Positions 24,982 to 34,366 of a stretch of DNA of 64,000 nucleotides are shown here, in pieces. A program made the translations under genes and the position numbers. Origin of the DNA: an uncultured Oscillospiraceae bacterium (lineage in GTDB: Bacteria > Bacillota > Clostridia > Oscillospirales > Oscillospiraceae); NCBI GenBank assembly GCA_934569225.1, contig CAKTKC010000013.1, positions 1 through 64,000 on the forward strand, read 5' to 3'. Position 1 is the first letter of the stretch; each line of letters begins with the position of its first letter. A model generated the notes under the pieces. The model did not search any database. It was not told the DNA's origin and saw nothing but the letters and a program-made list of their open reading frames with translations.

Positions 24982-26646
24982 ATGACGAAGCGGGTTTTTC
25001 GCTCGATTTTCCTGGCGTCGCTGGCAGTGCTGCTGGCAGCGGTGGTGCTGATCCTGGGGGCGCTGTACACCTACTTTTCCGACGTTCAGGCGGAGCAGCT
25101 GCGATTGCAGACGGCTTTGGTCGCCCACGCGCTGGAAACGGAAGGGGTTTCCTATTTTGACGGCCTGGATACCTCCGACCGCCGGATCACCTGGATCGCC
25201 GCCGACGGCACGGTGCTTTATGACAGCCGTTCCGATTCCGGCGTGATGGAGAATCATCTGGAGCGGGAAGAAGTGAAGGCCGCGCTGGCCACCGGCTCCG
25301 GCACCAGCTTCCGCTATTCCGACACGCTGATGGAGCGGTATATCTACACGGCGCAGCGCCTGGGCGACGGCACGGTGCTGCGACTTTCCGCGGCGCAGAA
25401 CACGGTGCCCCATCTGGTGCTGGGGGTGGTGAAGCCAATCATTCTGGTCATCGGCATTGCCGTCGCCCTGTCGGCGCTTCTTGCCGGGCAGCTGACAAAA
25501 AACATCGTCGCGCCGCTGAACGAGCTGAATCTGGACGACCCCATGTCCAACCGGGAATACGTCGAAATCCAGCCTCTTCTGCGGCGGTTGGACTCCCAGC
25601 AGGTACAGCTCCGGGCGCAGTCCCAGGAGCTGCGGCAGAAGCAGAAGGAATTCAACACCGTCACTCGCTCCTTAAGCGAGGGACTGGTGCTGATGAACAG
25701 CAGCGGCACGGTGCTGAGCATCAACCCCGCCGCCACGCGGCTGCTGGAGATCACTCCCAACTGCTTAGGTGCGGACTTTGGTGTCGCCAACCGGAACGCG
25801 GCCATTTCCGCCCTGGTGGAAAAAGCCCTCACCGGGGAAAAGGCGGAGGAAAATGTGGCGTTGATCAGTGGAGAATATCTCGCCGCCGCCAGCCCGGTCA
25901 AATCCGACGGGGCGGTTTTCGGCGTGGTGCTGCTGCTGTTTGACGTGACCCAGAAGCAGAAGGCGGAGGCTCTCCGCCGGGAGTTCACCGCCAACGTCTC
26001 CCATGAGCTGAAAACCCCGCTCCACGCCATTTCCGGCTACGCCGAGCTGATGAAGGACGGGCTGGTTCCCCCGGAGGACACCCGGCACTTTGCGGAGAAA
26101 ATTTACAGCGAAGCCCAGCGCATGATCGATCTGGTGGAGGATACCCTGCGCCTGTCCCGGCTGGACGAGGGCGCGGCGGACATGCAGTGGGCGCCCATTG
26201 ACTTGTATGAAACGGCAAAGTCCGCTATGCAGGAGCTGACCGCCCCGGCGGAGCTGAAAAACGTCAGCGTCCAGCTGGAAGGGAAGAAGACCGTCATTCA
26301 GGGAATCCCTCAGCTGGTTTCCGGGATCGTGTTCAACCTCATGGACAACGCCGTCAAGTACAACAAGGACGGCGGGCTGGTCATTGTGCGGCTCGGGCAG
26401 GAAGGAAATCAGGCCGTTCTCACGGTGACGGACACCGGCATCGGCATCAGCCCGGAGCATCAGGAGCGGGTGTTCGAGCGGTTTTACCGGGTGGACAAGA
26501 GCCACTCCAAGGAGATCGGCGGCACCGGTCTGGGACTGTCCATCGTCAAGCACGCGGCGCTGACCCTGGGCGCGGCCATCGAGCTGGACAGCACCGTCGG
26601 CAAGGGGACGATCGTCACGGTGCGGTTTCCTATAGAGAAGAAGTAG
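24982..26646 (+). CDS. phoR: PhoR-type sensor histidine kinase
   Basis: This 554-residue membrane kinase has two transmembrane segments (about residues 9-32 and 150-170) flanking an extracellular sensor domain, a PAS-like domain (about 230-325), a phospho-acceptor His341 in NVSHELKTPL, and an ATPase domain with the N-box DNAVKYN, the G1 motif DTGIGIS and the G2 motif GGTGLGLS. It phosphorylates the adjacent regulator. A terminator follows the gene. Confidence 0.88.
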   Translation: MTKRVFRSIFLASLAVLLAAVVLILGALYTYFSDVQAEQLRLQTALVAHALETEGVSYFDGLDTSDRRITWIAADGTVLYDSRSDSGVMENHLEREEVKAALATGSGTSFRYSDTLMERYIYTAQRLGDGTVLRLSAAQNTVPHLVLGVVKPIILVIGIAVALSALLAGQLTKNIVAPLNELNLDDPMSNREYVEIQPLLRRLDSQQVQLRAQSQELRQKQKEFNTVTRSLSEGLVLMNSSGTVLSINPAATRLLEITPNCLGADFGVANRNAAISALVEKALTGEKAEENVALISGEYLAAASPVKSDGAVFGVVLLLFDVTQKQKAEALRREFTANVSHELKTPLHAISGYAELMKDGLVPPEDTRHFAEKIYSEAQRMIDLVEDTLRLSRLDEGAADMQWAPIDLYETAKSAMQELTAPAELKNVSVQLEGKKTVIQGIPQLVSGIVFNLMDNAVKYNKDGGLVIVRLGQEGNQAVLTVTDTGIGISPEHQERVFERFYRVDKSHSKEIGGTGLGLSIVKHAALTLGAAIELDSTVGKGTIVTVRFPIEKK

Positions 26647-26654
26647 AATGAATG

Positions 26655-26680
26655 GGAGGGGCGGCGCCCCTCCTATATTT
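26655..26680 (+). terminator. Terminator after phoR
   Basis: GGAGGGGC-ggc-GCCCCTCC is followed by TATATTTT. Confidence 0.75.
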
Positions 26681-26689
26681 TCTGCCGGA

Positions 26690-26706
26690 TTTACGCAGAT
26701 TTTACA
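26690..26706 (+). promoter_or_regulatory. Pho-box-like direct repeat upstream of nptA
   Basis: TTTACG-cagat-TTTACA matches the element before the response regulator gene, with the same 11-bp periodicity. This suggests that the regulator controls both units. Confidence 0.5.
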
Positions 26707-26774
26707 TTCTGCTGATAATGGATTTGACCTTTTACTGATAAAATTGAATTATTCAAATGAGAGAGGTTGATTCC

Positions 26775-28520
26775 ATGGATATTTTCGACGTTCTGACCAT
26801 GATCGGCGGGCTGTGCCTGTTTCTGTTCGGCATGAACCTGATGGGGGACGCGCTGGAACGGCGGGCGGGTTCCTCCCTGCGGATGCTTCTGGGGAAGCTC
26901 ACCACCAACCGGATGCTGGGCTTTTTGACGGGTCTGGCCGTCACGGGCGTCATTCAGTCTTCCTCCGCCACCACGGTCATGGTGGTCGGATTCGTGAACT
27001 CCGGGCTTCTGACCCTGGGACAGGCCATCAACGTCATCATGGGCGCGAACGTGGGTACCACCGTCACCGCATGGATATTGAGTCTCAGCGGCATTGAAAG
27101 CGGGAACGTCTTCGTCCGGCTGCTGAAGCCCAGCTCCTTCACCCCCATTCTTGCGCTGGTGGGCATTGTGTACTACATGTTCATGAAGGACGGCAAGAAG
27201 AAGGACACCGGCATGATCTTTCTGGGGTTTGCGACCCTGATGTTCGGCATGGAGACCATGTCCGGCGCGGTCAGCAGCCTGAAAAATGTGCCGGAATTCC
27301 GGCAGATGTTCCTGATGTTCACGAACCCTGTTCTGGGCGTTCTCGTGGGCGCGGTGCTCACCGGAATCATCCAGTCCTCCTCGGCGTCCGTGGGCATTTT
27401 GCAGGCGCTGTCCTCCACCGGCTCCGTGACCTATGCCGCCGCCATCCCCATTATCATGGGTCAGAACATCGGCACCTGCGTCACTGCGCTGCTGTCCAGC
27501 GTGGGCACCACAAAGAACGCCCGGCGGGCGGCAGTGGTGCATCTGATGTTCAACATCATCGGCACCGTTGTGTGCCTGACCCTCTTTGTGCTGGCGGACG
27601 CCCTGTTCTCCCCTGCCATTCTGGGAGAAAGCGCTTCTTATCTGGGCATCGCCATCTGCCACACGGTCTTCAACGTCATTTGCACAACCCTGATGCTGCC
27701 CGCGGCGGGTCTGCTGGAAAAGCTGGTGTGCAAAATCGTTCCCGACGGGAAGCAGCCGGAAGCGGTCTGTGAGCTGGACGAACGCCTGCTGACCACCCCC
27801 TCCATTGCCCTGGAGCGCTGCCGTGTGGTCACCAATGAAATGGCGGACGCGGCTGCCGCGACTTTGCGCAACGCTGCCGCTGCCATTCAGAACTACACGC
27901 CGGAGCTTGCTCAGGCCGTGCGGGAAGGGGAGAGCAAGACCGACCATTACGAGGACATCCTCGGCACCTATCTTGTCAAACTCAGCACTCTGAAAATCAG
28001 CGAAAGCGACAGCAGCGAAGCCGCCATGCTGCTCAAGGCTCTCAGCGATTTTGAACGGATCGGCGACCACGCCCTGAATATTGTGGAGTCCGCCGAGGAA
28101 CTGAAAAGCAAAAATCTGGCGCTGTCCGACGCCGCCCGTCATGAGCTGACCGTTCTGCTGCGGGCTGTGGAGGAGATCGTGGACATGACCTTCCGGGCGT
28201 TCCGGGACGACGATCTGGAAAAAGCCTACCGGGTGGAGCCTCTGAAGCAGGTCATTGACGATCTGAAAGAGAAAATGCGCATCCACCACATTCTGCGGAT
28301 GCAGCAGGGCAGCTGTAGTATTGAGTCCGGATTTGTCTGGTCTGACTTGCTGACTGCGCTGGAACGGGTGGGCGACCACTGCTCCAACATTGCCGGGTGC
28401 GTCATCGACCTGCACCACCACAACATGAACACCCACGAGGCCATCCGTTCCGCCCGGATGGAGAACGAGAATTTTGACGACGAATACAAGGCATATGCGG
28501 TGAAATACAGTCTAAAGTAA
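26775..28520 (+). CDS. Na/Pi cotransporter family protein with PhoU-like C-terminal domain
   Basis: The start chosen is the ATG at 26775 (AGAGGT upstream), giving 581 residues. The N-terminal two thirds form two inverted transport repeats, each with the family signature: VIQSSSATT near residue 65 and IIQSSSASV near 200. After about residue 330 the protein becomes a soluble all-helical domain resembling PhoU. NptA/YjbB-type proteins move phosphate across the membrane with sodium. The adjacent phosphate two-component system and shared upstream motif fit this role. The direction of transport cannot be read from the sequence. Confidence 0.9.
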   Translation: MDIFDVLTMIGGLCLFLFGMNLMGDALERRAGSSLRMLLGKLTTNRMLGFLTGLAVTGVIQSSSATTVMVVGFVNSGLLTLGQAINVIMGANVGTTVTAWILSLSGIESGNVFVRLLKPSSFTPILALVGIVYYMFMKDGKKKDTGMIFLGFATLMFGMETMSGAVSSLKNVPEFRQMFLMFTNPVLGVLVGAVLTGIIQSSSASVGILQALSSTGSVTYAAAIPIIMGQNIGTCVTALLSSVGTTKNARRAAVVHLMFNIIGTVVCLTLFVLADALFSPAILGESASYLGIAICHTVFNVICTTLMLPAAGLLEKLVCKIVPDGKQPEAVCELDERLLTTPSIALERCRVVTNEMADAAAATLRNAAAAIQNYTPELAQAVREGESKTDHYEDILGTYLVKLSTLKISESDSSEAAMLLKALSDFERIGDHALNIVESAEELKSKNLALSDAARHELTVLLRAVEEIVDMTFRAFRDDDLEKAYRVEPLKQVIDDLKEKMRIHHILRMQQGSCSIESGFVWSDLLTALERVGDHCSNIAGCVIDLHHHNMNTHEAIRSARMENENFDDEYKAYAVKYSLK

Positions 28521-28537
28521 GCAGAAAAGTGTGAAAA

Positions 28538-28571
28538 GCGCCCGGCAGGAAATGGATTCCTGTCGGGCGCT
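28538..28571. terminator. Bidirectional terminator between nptA and the MBL gene
   Basis: GCGCCCGGCAGGAA pairs with TTCCTGTCGGGCGC with one G-T pair. The minus-strand side runs into CTTTTC, and the plus side into TGCATTATTTC. Confidence 0.7.
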
Positions 28572-28574
28572 GCA

Positions 28575-30182
28575 TTATTTCTTCCACTTTTCGATCAGGC
28601 TGACAATTTGCCCCGTGAGCTTGGCGTTGTCCTTGTTGGTGTTCCCGCGGCGGGTCTTGACCAGCGCGAGGAGCGCTTCCGCTGCTGCGACCATGTCCTC
28701 GTAAATCTGCTTCGCACGCTGAGTGCCCTTGAAGACGGCCGCCCGGTCGATCTTCACGCCCTCGGTGTAGGTGGTGAGCTTGCCGGTGATCAGATCGTAT
28801 TCCGTGCCGCTGTAGGGGGCGTCGGCATGGTAGCCCATGGATTTCAGGGTCGCGCAGAAGGCTTTGCAGCTGCTGTCGTCGCCGTGGTTCACGAACACCA
28901 TCTTCGGCTTTTCCCGGAAGCCTGCCAGCCAGTTGAGCAATCCTTCCTTGTCCGCGTGGCCGGAGGTGCCGTGGAGCATGGCGATCTCCGCGTTCACCGC
29001 GATGTCCTCGCCGAAAAGCTTTACGGATTTCGCCCCGTTTTCCAGCTTCCAGCCGAGAGAGCCCTCCGCCTGATAGCCTACGAACAGGATGATGTTTTCC
29101 CTGCGCCAAAGGTTGTGCTTCAGATGGTGGCGGATTCTGCCCGCCTCGCACATGCCGCTGGCGGAGAGAATGACCTTGGGCTGGGGGTCGGTGTTGATGA
29201 GCTTGGATTCGTCGGAGGAAACGGCCAGCTTCAACCCGTCAAACCAGATGGGATTGGCGCCCTGCTTCAGAATGGCCTGGGTTTCCTCGTCAAAGTCCGT
29301 GGGGTCGCATTGCAGGAAAATTCCCGTCGCTTCCACGGCCAGGGGGGAGTCCACATACACCGGGAAATGGTCGTGTCCCGTCACCAGCCCCCGCTGCTTG
29401 ATCTCCCGGATGGCGTAGAGCATTTCCTGCGTCCGCCCCACGGCAAAGGCAGGGATGACCAGATTGCCGCCCCGATCCAGCGCCCGCTGGATGCAGGAGG
29501 CCAGCTCCCCCACCGCGTCGCCCCGCTCCTTGGGGTGCAGACGGTCGCCGTAGGTGGACTCAATGACTAAGTATTCCGTCTCCGCCACCGGCTGGGGGTC
29601 CCGGAGCAAAGGCTGATTGACGTTGCCAACATCGCCGCTGAACACGATCTTCCGGGTCTGCTGCCCCTCCGTCAGCCACATTTCGATGGCGGCGGAACCC
29701 AGCAGATGGCCGATGTCCGTCATGCGGATGATGATGCCCTCCGCGGCCTGAACGGCGGCGTTATACTGGCAGGGGCGCAGAAGGCGCAGCGCCGCCGCCG
29801 CGTCGTTGGTGTCGTATACCGGCTCCACGGCTCGTTCCCCGGCGCGTTCGGCCTTGCGGGTGCGCCATTGGGCCTCCGACTCCTGAATGTGCGCCGAGTC
29901 CATGAGCATGATGCGGCAAAGATTGCAGGTGGATTCCGTGGCGTAGATCTGACCCCGGAAACCGTCCTTGCACAGCTTGGGGAGCATACCGGAATGGTCG
30001 ATATGGGCGTGGGTCAGGAACACCGCTTCGATGGCGTTGGCTGGGACGGGCAGCGGGACGTTCTGGAAGATGTCCTCCCCCTGCTCCATGCCGCAGTCCA
30101 CCAGATAGTACCGGCCGCTTACCTCCAGCAGCGTACAGCTGCCGGTGACTTCATGGGTCGCACCGATGAATTGAACTTTCAT
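28575..30182 (-). CDS. MBL-fold beta-CASP metallo-hydrolase (RNase-like)
   Basis: This 535-residue protein starts at the ATG at 30182 behind GGAGGTG. It has the metallo-beta-lactamase zinc motif THAHIDH (His58, His60, Asp62, His63), then GHLLGSAAIE and FSGDVGN, a beta-CASP insert with PAFAVGRTQE, and the C-terminal RMMBL-type HGTSGHADKE with VFVNHGDD. This layout is that of YsgA/CPSF-like bacterial RNases related to RNase J but shorter. It probably acts on RNA, with unknown targets. It is monocistronic. Confidence 0.88.
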   Translation of the reverse strand: MKVQFIGATHEVTGSCTLLEVSGRYYLVDCGMEQGEDIFQNVPLPVPANAIEAVFLTHAHIDHSGMLPKLCKDGFRGQIYATESTCNLCRIMLMDSAHIQESEAQWRTRKAERAGERAVEPVYDTNDAAAALRLLRPCQYNAAVQAAEGIIIRMTDIGHLLGSAAIEMWLTEGQQTRKIVFSGDVGNVNQPLLRDPQPVAETEYLVIESTYGDRLHPKERGDAVGELASCIQRALDRGGNLVIPAFAVGRTQEMLYAIREIKQRGLVTGHDHFPVYVDSPLAVEATGIFLQCDPTDFDEETQAILKQGANPIWFDGLKLAVSSDESKLINTDPQPKVILSASGMCEAGRIRHHLKHNLWRRENIILFVGYQAEGSLGWKLENGAKSVKLFGEDIAVNAEIAMLHGTSGHADKEGLLNWLAGFREKPKMVFVNHGDDSSCKAFCATLKSMGYHADAPYSGTEYDLITGKLTTYTEGVKIDRAAVFKGTQRAKQIYEDMVAAAEALLALVKTRRGNTNKDNAKLTGQIVSLIEKWKK

Positions 30183-30266
30183 GTCTGCACCTCCAGGATT
30201 AAAGTCTGAACATACTATACCACAATTCGCCACGCAGTGCAAGGTTTCGACCTTTTCAGATATGCA

Positions 30267-30304
30267 AACACGCCCGGTTCTTTGCAGAATCGGGCGTGTT
30301 TTGA
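30267..30304 (-). terminator. glgP terminator
   Basis: AACACGCCCG and its perfect complement flank a 14-base loop. U-rich tails occur on both sides (TTTTG on plus, TTTGC on minus). Confidence 0.65.
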
Positions 30305-30311
30305 ATCAATC

Positions 30312-32645
30312 TTAATATTCGGTGGGCTTGATGTGCCAGATTTCCTCGGCGTACTGACGGATGGTGCGGTCGGAGGAGAACTTGGCGGCGGAGGCCACGT
30401 TCATCAGGCACTTGCGGCCAAAAGCAATGCGGTCGGCATAGTCCCGGTTGGCCTGGAGCTTAGTATCGAAGTAGGAAGCGTAGTCCAGCAGCAGGAAGTA
30501 ATGGTCGGCCTGGTGCCAGCTGGCGCCGTCCAGCAGAGAATGGAACAGCTCCTGCTGGGCGTCGTCCGTGGGGACGGTGCCGTCCACCAGGGTGTCGATG
30601 GCGCGGCGCAGGTCGGCGTTGGAATCGTAGATGCCTCTGGAATGGTAGGTGGGCTTCGCAGCGTTGATCTCATCCACGGTGTGGCCGAAGATATACTCAT
30701 TCTCCCGGCCGGCCTCCTGGGCGATCTCCACATTGGCGCCGTCCAGCGTACCCAGAGTCACGGCACCGTTGAGCATCAGCTTCATGTTGCCGGTGCCGGA
30801 GGCCTCCGTGCCGGCAGGGGAAATCTGCTCGGAAATGTCGGCAGCGGGGATGATATGCTCGGCGTAGGAGCAGTTGTAGTTCTGAACGAATACCACTTTC
30901 AGCTTGTCGGCCACGGCGGGATCGTTGTTGATCATCTTCGCCACCCGGTTGATATAGCGGATGATGGCCTTGGCACGGGCGTAGCCGGGGGCGGATTTCG
31001 CGCCGAAGAGGTAAACCGTGGGATGGAAGTCCGGCAGACGGCCTTCCTTCAGGCGGAAGTAGATGTCCACGATGGACAGGATGTTCATCAGCTGGCGCTT
31101 GTACTCGTGCAGACGCTTGACCTGCACGTCGAAGATGAAGTCGGGATTCAGCGTCACGCCCTCGTGCTTGGCGATGACGGCGCACAGCTGCTCCTTCTTC
31201 AGGTGCTTGATGGCGTTGAATTCCACCACGGTCTCGTCGTAGATCTGATTTTTCAGCTCGCCGATGAGGTCGAGGTTTTTCAGGAAGTCGCCGCCCACCT
31301 TTTCCCGCAGCATGGCGGTCAGCTCGGGGTTGCACAGGCCCAGCCAGCGGCGGGGGGTGATGCCGTTGGTCTTATTCTGGAACCGCTCGGGGAAGGCGTA
31401 GTACCAGTCCTTGAAGCAGTCGTCCTTCAGAATCTGGGTGTGGATCTCCGCCACGCCGTTGACATAGGAGCCGACGTAAACGGACAGGTTCGCCATGTGG
31501 GCGGTGTTGTCCTTCACGATGAACAGACCCGGATGCTCCCACTTGAGCTTCTTGTCAATGCGGCAGATGATGTCCACGATCTCGGGAACCACGCTGCGCA
31601 TCAGATCCAGCGGCCACTTCTCCAGCGCCTCGCCCATGACGGTGTGGTTGGTGTAGGAGAAGGTCTTCTGGGCGACGTTGAAGGCATCGTCAAAGCCCAT
31701 GCCCTCCGCCATCAGCAGACGGATCAGCTCGGGGATGGACATGGCGGGATGGGTGTCGTTGAGCTGCACCGCGTAGAACTCGGCGAAGCGGCTCAGGTCG
31801 CTGCCGTGGGCAATTTTGAAGGTGCGCAGCATATCCTGCAGGGACGCAGACGACAGCACATACTGCTGCTTGATGCGCAGGCGCTTGCCCTCCCATGTGG
31901 AGTCGTTGGGGTACAGGACGCGGGTGATGTCCTCGGCCTTGTTCTTGGCTTCCAAAGCCCGCAGGTAGTCCTGATTGTTGAAGGCGTTGAAGTCCAGCTC
32001 CTCCTCGGCCTCGCACTGCCACAGGCGCAGCGTGCCCACGTTCTCGGTGCCATAGCCGATGACGGGAACGTCGTAGGGAACGGCCAGAACGGTGTGATCG
32101 GGGAATTTAACCTTCACGGTGTGGTTATAGCGGCGGAAGGACCAGGGGTCGCCGTACTTCGTCCAGTCGTCGGCGTTCTCCACCTGGCTGCCGTCGGCGT
32201 CAAAGCTCTGCTTGAACAGGCCAAACTTGTAGCGCAGGCCGTAGCCGGACAGGGGAATGTCCGTGGAAGCGGCACTGTCCAGGAAGCAGGCCGCCAGACG
32301 GCCAAGGCCGCCGTTGCCCAGAGCGTCGTCCTCGATGTCCTCGAGAACCGCCAGGTCGACCCCGTGCTCGGCAAACAGCTCCTTCATCTCGTCCAGGATG
32401 CCCAGGTTGAACAGGTTGGAATACACCAGACGGCCGATCAGGTACTCGGCGGAGATGTAGTAGGCCTTGCGATTGGGCATACGGGTCTTCTTGGAATGGC
32501 TCCAATCGTCGGAAATGGCCATCATAACAGCCTGACCCAGCGCTTCATGCAGCTCCTGAGGGGTGGCCTCCTGCAAAGAAACGTCGTAGGTGTACTTGAG
32601 CTGTGCCTCCGTCCATTTCAGGATGTTCAGACAGTTGTTGTTCAT
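30312..32645 (-). CDS. glgP: Glycogen/starch alpha-glucan phosphorylase
   Basis: This 777-residue GT35 enzyme releases glucose 1-phosphate from glycogen or maltodextrin. The substrate-binding block GNGGLGRLAACF lies near residue 111, NDTHPA near 298, and the PLP lysine is in EASGTGNMKLMLNG near residue 620. The length is slightly shorter than E. coli GlgP, as usual in Firmicutes. GGAGAG precedes the ATG. No other glycogen gene is adjacent. Two possible promoters and a LacI-type palindrome upstream suggest sugar-dependent control. Confidence 0.94.
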   Translation of the reverse strand: MNNNCLNILKWTEAQLKYTYDVSLQEATPQELHEALGQAVMMAISDDWSHSKKTRMPNRKAYYISAEYLIGRLVYSNLFNLGILDEMKELFAEHGVDLAVLEDIEDDALGNGGLGRLAACFLDSAASTDIPLSGYGLRYKFGLFKQSFDADGSQVENADDWTKYGDPWSFRRYNHTVKVKFPDHTVLAVPYDVPVIGYGTENVGTLRLWQCEAEEELDFNAFNNQDYLRALEAKNKAEDITRVLYPNDSTWEGKRLRIKQQYVLSSASLQDMLRTFKIAHGSDLSRFAEFYAVQLNDTHPAMSIPELIRLLMAEGMGFDDAFNVAQKTFSYTNHTVMGEALEKWPLDLMRSVVPEIVDIICRIDKKLKWEHPGLFIVKDNTAHMANLSVYVGSYVNGVAEIHTQILKDDCFKDWYYAFPERFQNKTNGITPRRWLGLCNPELTAMLREKVGGDFLKNLDLIGELKNQIYDETVVEFNAIKHLKKEQLCAVIAKHEGVTLNPDFIFDVQVKRLHEYKRQLMNILSIVDIYFRLKEGRLPDFHPTVYLFGAKSAPGYARAKAIIRYINRVAKMINNDPAVADKLKVVFVQNYNCSYAEHIIPAADISEQISPAGTEASGTGNMKLMLNGAVTLGTLDGANVEIAQEAGRENEYIFGHTVDEINAAKPTYHSRGIYDSNADLRRAIDTLVDGTVPTDDAQQELFHSLLDGASWHQADHYFLLLDYASYFDTKLQANRDYADRIAFGRKCLMNVASAAKFSSDRTIRQYAEEIWHIKPTEY

Positions 32646-32719
32646 GTTAGCTCTCCATTCTTAAAGCGGGTGCGCCGCCCTGGCATTTTGATACGGTTCC
32701 TTCAAGACAGCCTTCTGAT

Positions 32720-32748
32720 AGTATATCATATTCCGATCAGCATGTCCA
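32720..32748 (-). promoter_or_regulatory. Proximal promoter candidate of glgP
   Basis: On the minus strand TGGACA and TATACT are separated by 17 bases, about 70 bases before the start codon. Confidence 0.55.
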
Positions 32749-32876
32749 GTTGAAACCGCCCCGAAAACGGCAAACAGGAAACTTTTTGCCGGTATCCGTC
32801 TGAGCGTGGGTCCTCCGGAGGAACTCCGGGGGAAGACGCCCCTGCGGCGGCGGAAAAGCGGCAGTTTCGGAAATTT

Positions 32877-32886
32877 GAAACGTTTC
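32877..32886. promoter_or_regulatory. LacI-family-type operator palindrome upstream of glgP
   Basis: GAAACGTTTC is a perfect palindrome with the central CG typical of LacI/GalR/CcpA-type sites. It lies about 20 bases downstream of the distal promoter, where a bound repressor would block transcription. The remaining 32646-33030 stretch is a long glgP leader with one CCGGAG/CTCCGG hairpin near 32815. Confidence 0.45.
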
Positions 32887-32908
32887 CAATTCTTGCAGAT
32901 TCCCACTT

Positions 32909-32937
32909 AGAATAATACCATTTTTCCATTTTGTCAA
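32909..32937 (-). promoter_or_regulatory. Distal promoter candidate of glgP
   Basis: On the minus strand a perfect TTGACA is followed after 17 bases by TATTCT. Confidence 0.5.
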
Positions 32938-33037
32938 GTAAAACCAGGCATAATATTATTTTTACCGGGTTTTATGGATTCTGCCCGTTCCGGGATGCCG
33001 CTATACCAATGTTAAAGGCACGTTCACATTTCGTCTA

Positions 33038-33066
33038 TTTACTTTTCCCCGGAAGAATGGTATAAT
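33038..33066 (+). promoter_or_regulatory. Promoter of the ftsW/rodA-like gene
   Basis: TTTACT and a perfect TATAAT are separated by 17 bases, 31 bases before the TTG start. Confidence 0.6.
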
Positions 33067-33096
33067 GTAAAGCCATGATGGAAAGGAGGCGGTTGC

Positions 33097-34254
33097 TTGA
33101 GCCGGTATTTGGATGAATTAAAGGACTTCTGGAAAAAAGGCGATATATTTCTGTTGATTCTGTGCCTGATCGTGTCCGGTTTTGGCTGCGTTTTCATTGC
33201 CAGTGCCACTTCCGCCGACAAGTTCGGCAGCAACATTAAATATATTATTATTCAGCTGGCGGCCACCGGTCTGGGCGTCATGATGTACGCGCTGGTGTCC
33301 TCCATCGATCTGGATTTTCTTTCGGAGCACCGGATGGTGATGGTAACCTTTAACTGTGCGCTGCTTCTCATGCTGATAAGCCCTCTGGGTACCGACCACG
33401 GCTCCGGCAACCGAAGCTGGATCGACCTGGGCTTTATCAGCGTTCAGCCCGCCGAGATCTGCAAAATCACCTACGTTATCATCATGGCCTCGGTTATGTC
33501 GGCGCACCAGAACCGAATATCCAGTATACCATCTGTCATGCACATGTGCCTTCATCTGGGACTGCTGGTGGGACTGAACATGGTGCTGTCCGGCGACGCG
33601 GGCGTTTCCCTGATCTTCGTGTTTATCTTCATCGGCATGGCCTTCGGCGGCGGCGTCAGCCTGTGGTGGTTCCTTCTCGCCATCGGCCTGATCGTGGCGG
33701 CGTTCCCGATCCTGTGGCAGTTCCTGGGCGAATATCAGCAGAACCGGTTTCTGATCCTGTTTGACGACACCATCGACCCCACGGGCATCAACGAGCGTTA
33801 TCACTCCATGATGAACCTGCGCTCCCTCACCGGCGGCGGCCTGACGGGACAGGGGCTGTTCAACGGCAACCGTACCCAGAGCGGCAGCCTGTTCGCCCAG
33901 CACACGGACTATATTTTCTCCTCCATGGGCGAGGAGCTGGGGTTCGTGGGGTGCCTTGCGATCATGATCATGGAAATGGCCATCATCGCCCGGTGCATCT
34001 ATGTGGGTATGCACTGCCAGGACTATATGCGCCGGCTGGTATGCTACGGCGCCGCGTCTGCCCTGATGTTCCAGGTAATGATCAACACCGGCATGTGCAT
34101 CGGCGTCATGCCCGTTATCGGTCTGACCCTGCCGCTGATCAGCTACGGCGGGTCTTCGGTGGTTACGATCTACGCCATGCTCGGCCTTGTCTCCGGCGCC
34201 CACGCGCGACCACAAAGCCTGAGCCATGAACGATACGTGCAGCCATACAGGTAG
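33097..34254 (+). CDS. FtsW/RodA/SpoVE family peptidoglycan glycosyltransferase
   Basis: This 385-residue SEDS protein has about ten membrane helices. It starts with TTG at 33097, chosen because AAAGGAGG lies at ideal spacing and no in-frame ATG is nearby. Family motifs are GNRSWIDLGFISVQPAE, the conserved acidic GEELGFVG, and the terminal GLTLPLISYGGSS. These proteins polymerise glycan strands with a partner class B PBP. No PBP is adjacent, so RodA, FtsW and SpoVE cannot be separated. The TTG start suggests low expression. Confidence 0.9.
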   Translation: MSRYLDELKDFWKKGDIFLLILCLIVSGFGCVFIASATSADKFGSNIKYIIIQLAATGLGVMMYALVSSIDLDFLSEHRMVMVTFNCALLLMLISPLGTDHGSGNRSWIDLGFISVQPAEICKITYVIIMASVMSAHQNRISSIPSVMHMCLHLGLLVGLNMVLSGDAGVSLIFVFIFIGMAFGGGVSLWWFLLAIGLIVAAFPILWQFLGEYQQNRFLILFDDTIDPTGINERYHSMMNLRSLTGGGLTGQGLFNGNRTQSGSLFAQHTDYIFSSMGEELGFVGCLAIMIMEMAIIARCIYVGMHCQDYMRRLVCYGAASALMFQVMINTGMCIGVMPVIGLTLPLISYGGSSVVTIYAMLGLVSGAHARPQSLSHERYVQPYR

Positions 34255-34321
34255 CGTTTCCGCGCCCCGCCCTTTCCGGGACGGGGCGCAAAAATAAAAA
34301 AGGAAATTCCGGAAAAAGTGG

Positions 34322-34349
34322 TTGACTTTCCGGAAAAACGTGGTATAAT
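34322..34349 (+). promoter_or_regulatory. Promoter of the tRNA-Val/tRNA-Gln unit
   Basis: TTGACT and a perfect TATAAT are separated by 16 bases, 17 bases before the first tRNA. Two near-identical copies of TTCCGGAAAAA-GTGG (34308-34322 and 34328-34343) overlap it. Confidence 0.8.
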
Positions 34350-34366
34350 AAGCTCTGCTTCGGTAT

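Noticed and set aside
30237..32753. Long plus-strand ORF (838 codons) opposite glycogen phosphorylase
   Set aside because: It is an antisense shadow: no ribosome site or family match, while the minus strand encodes a complete glgP with all motifs.
34269..34300. GC hairpin after the FtsW-like gene as a terminator
   Set aside because: The stem GCGCCCCG/CGGGGCGC is followed by an A-run, not a T-run, on the plus strand, so it is not a canonical terminator for that gene.
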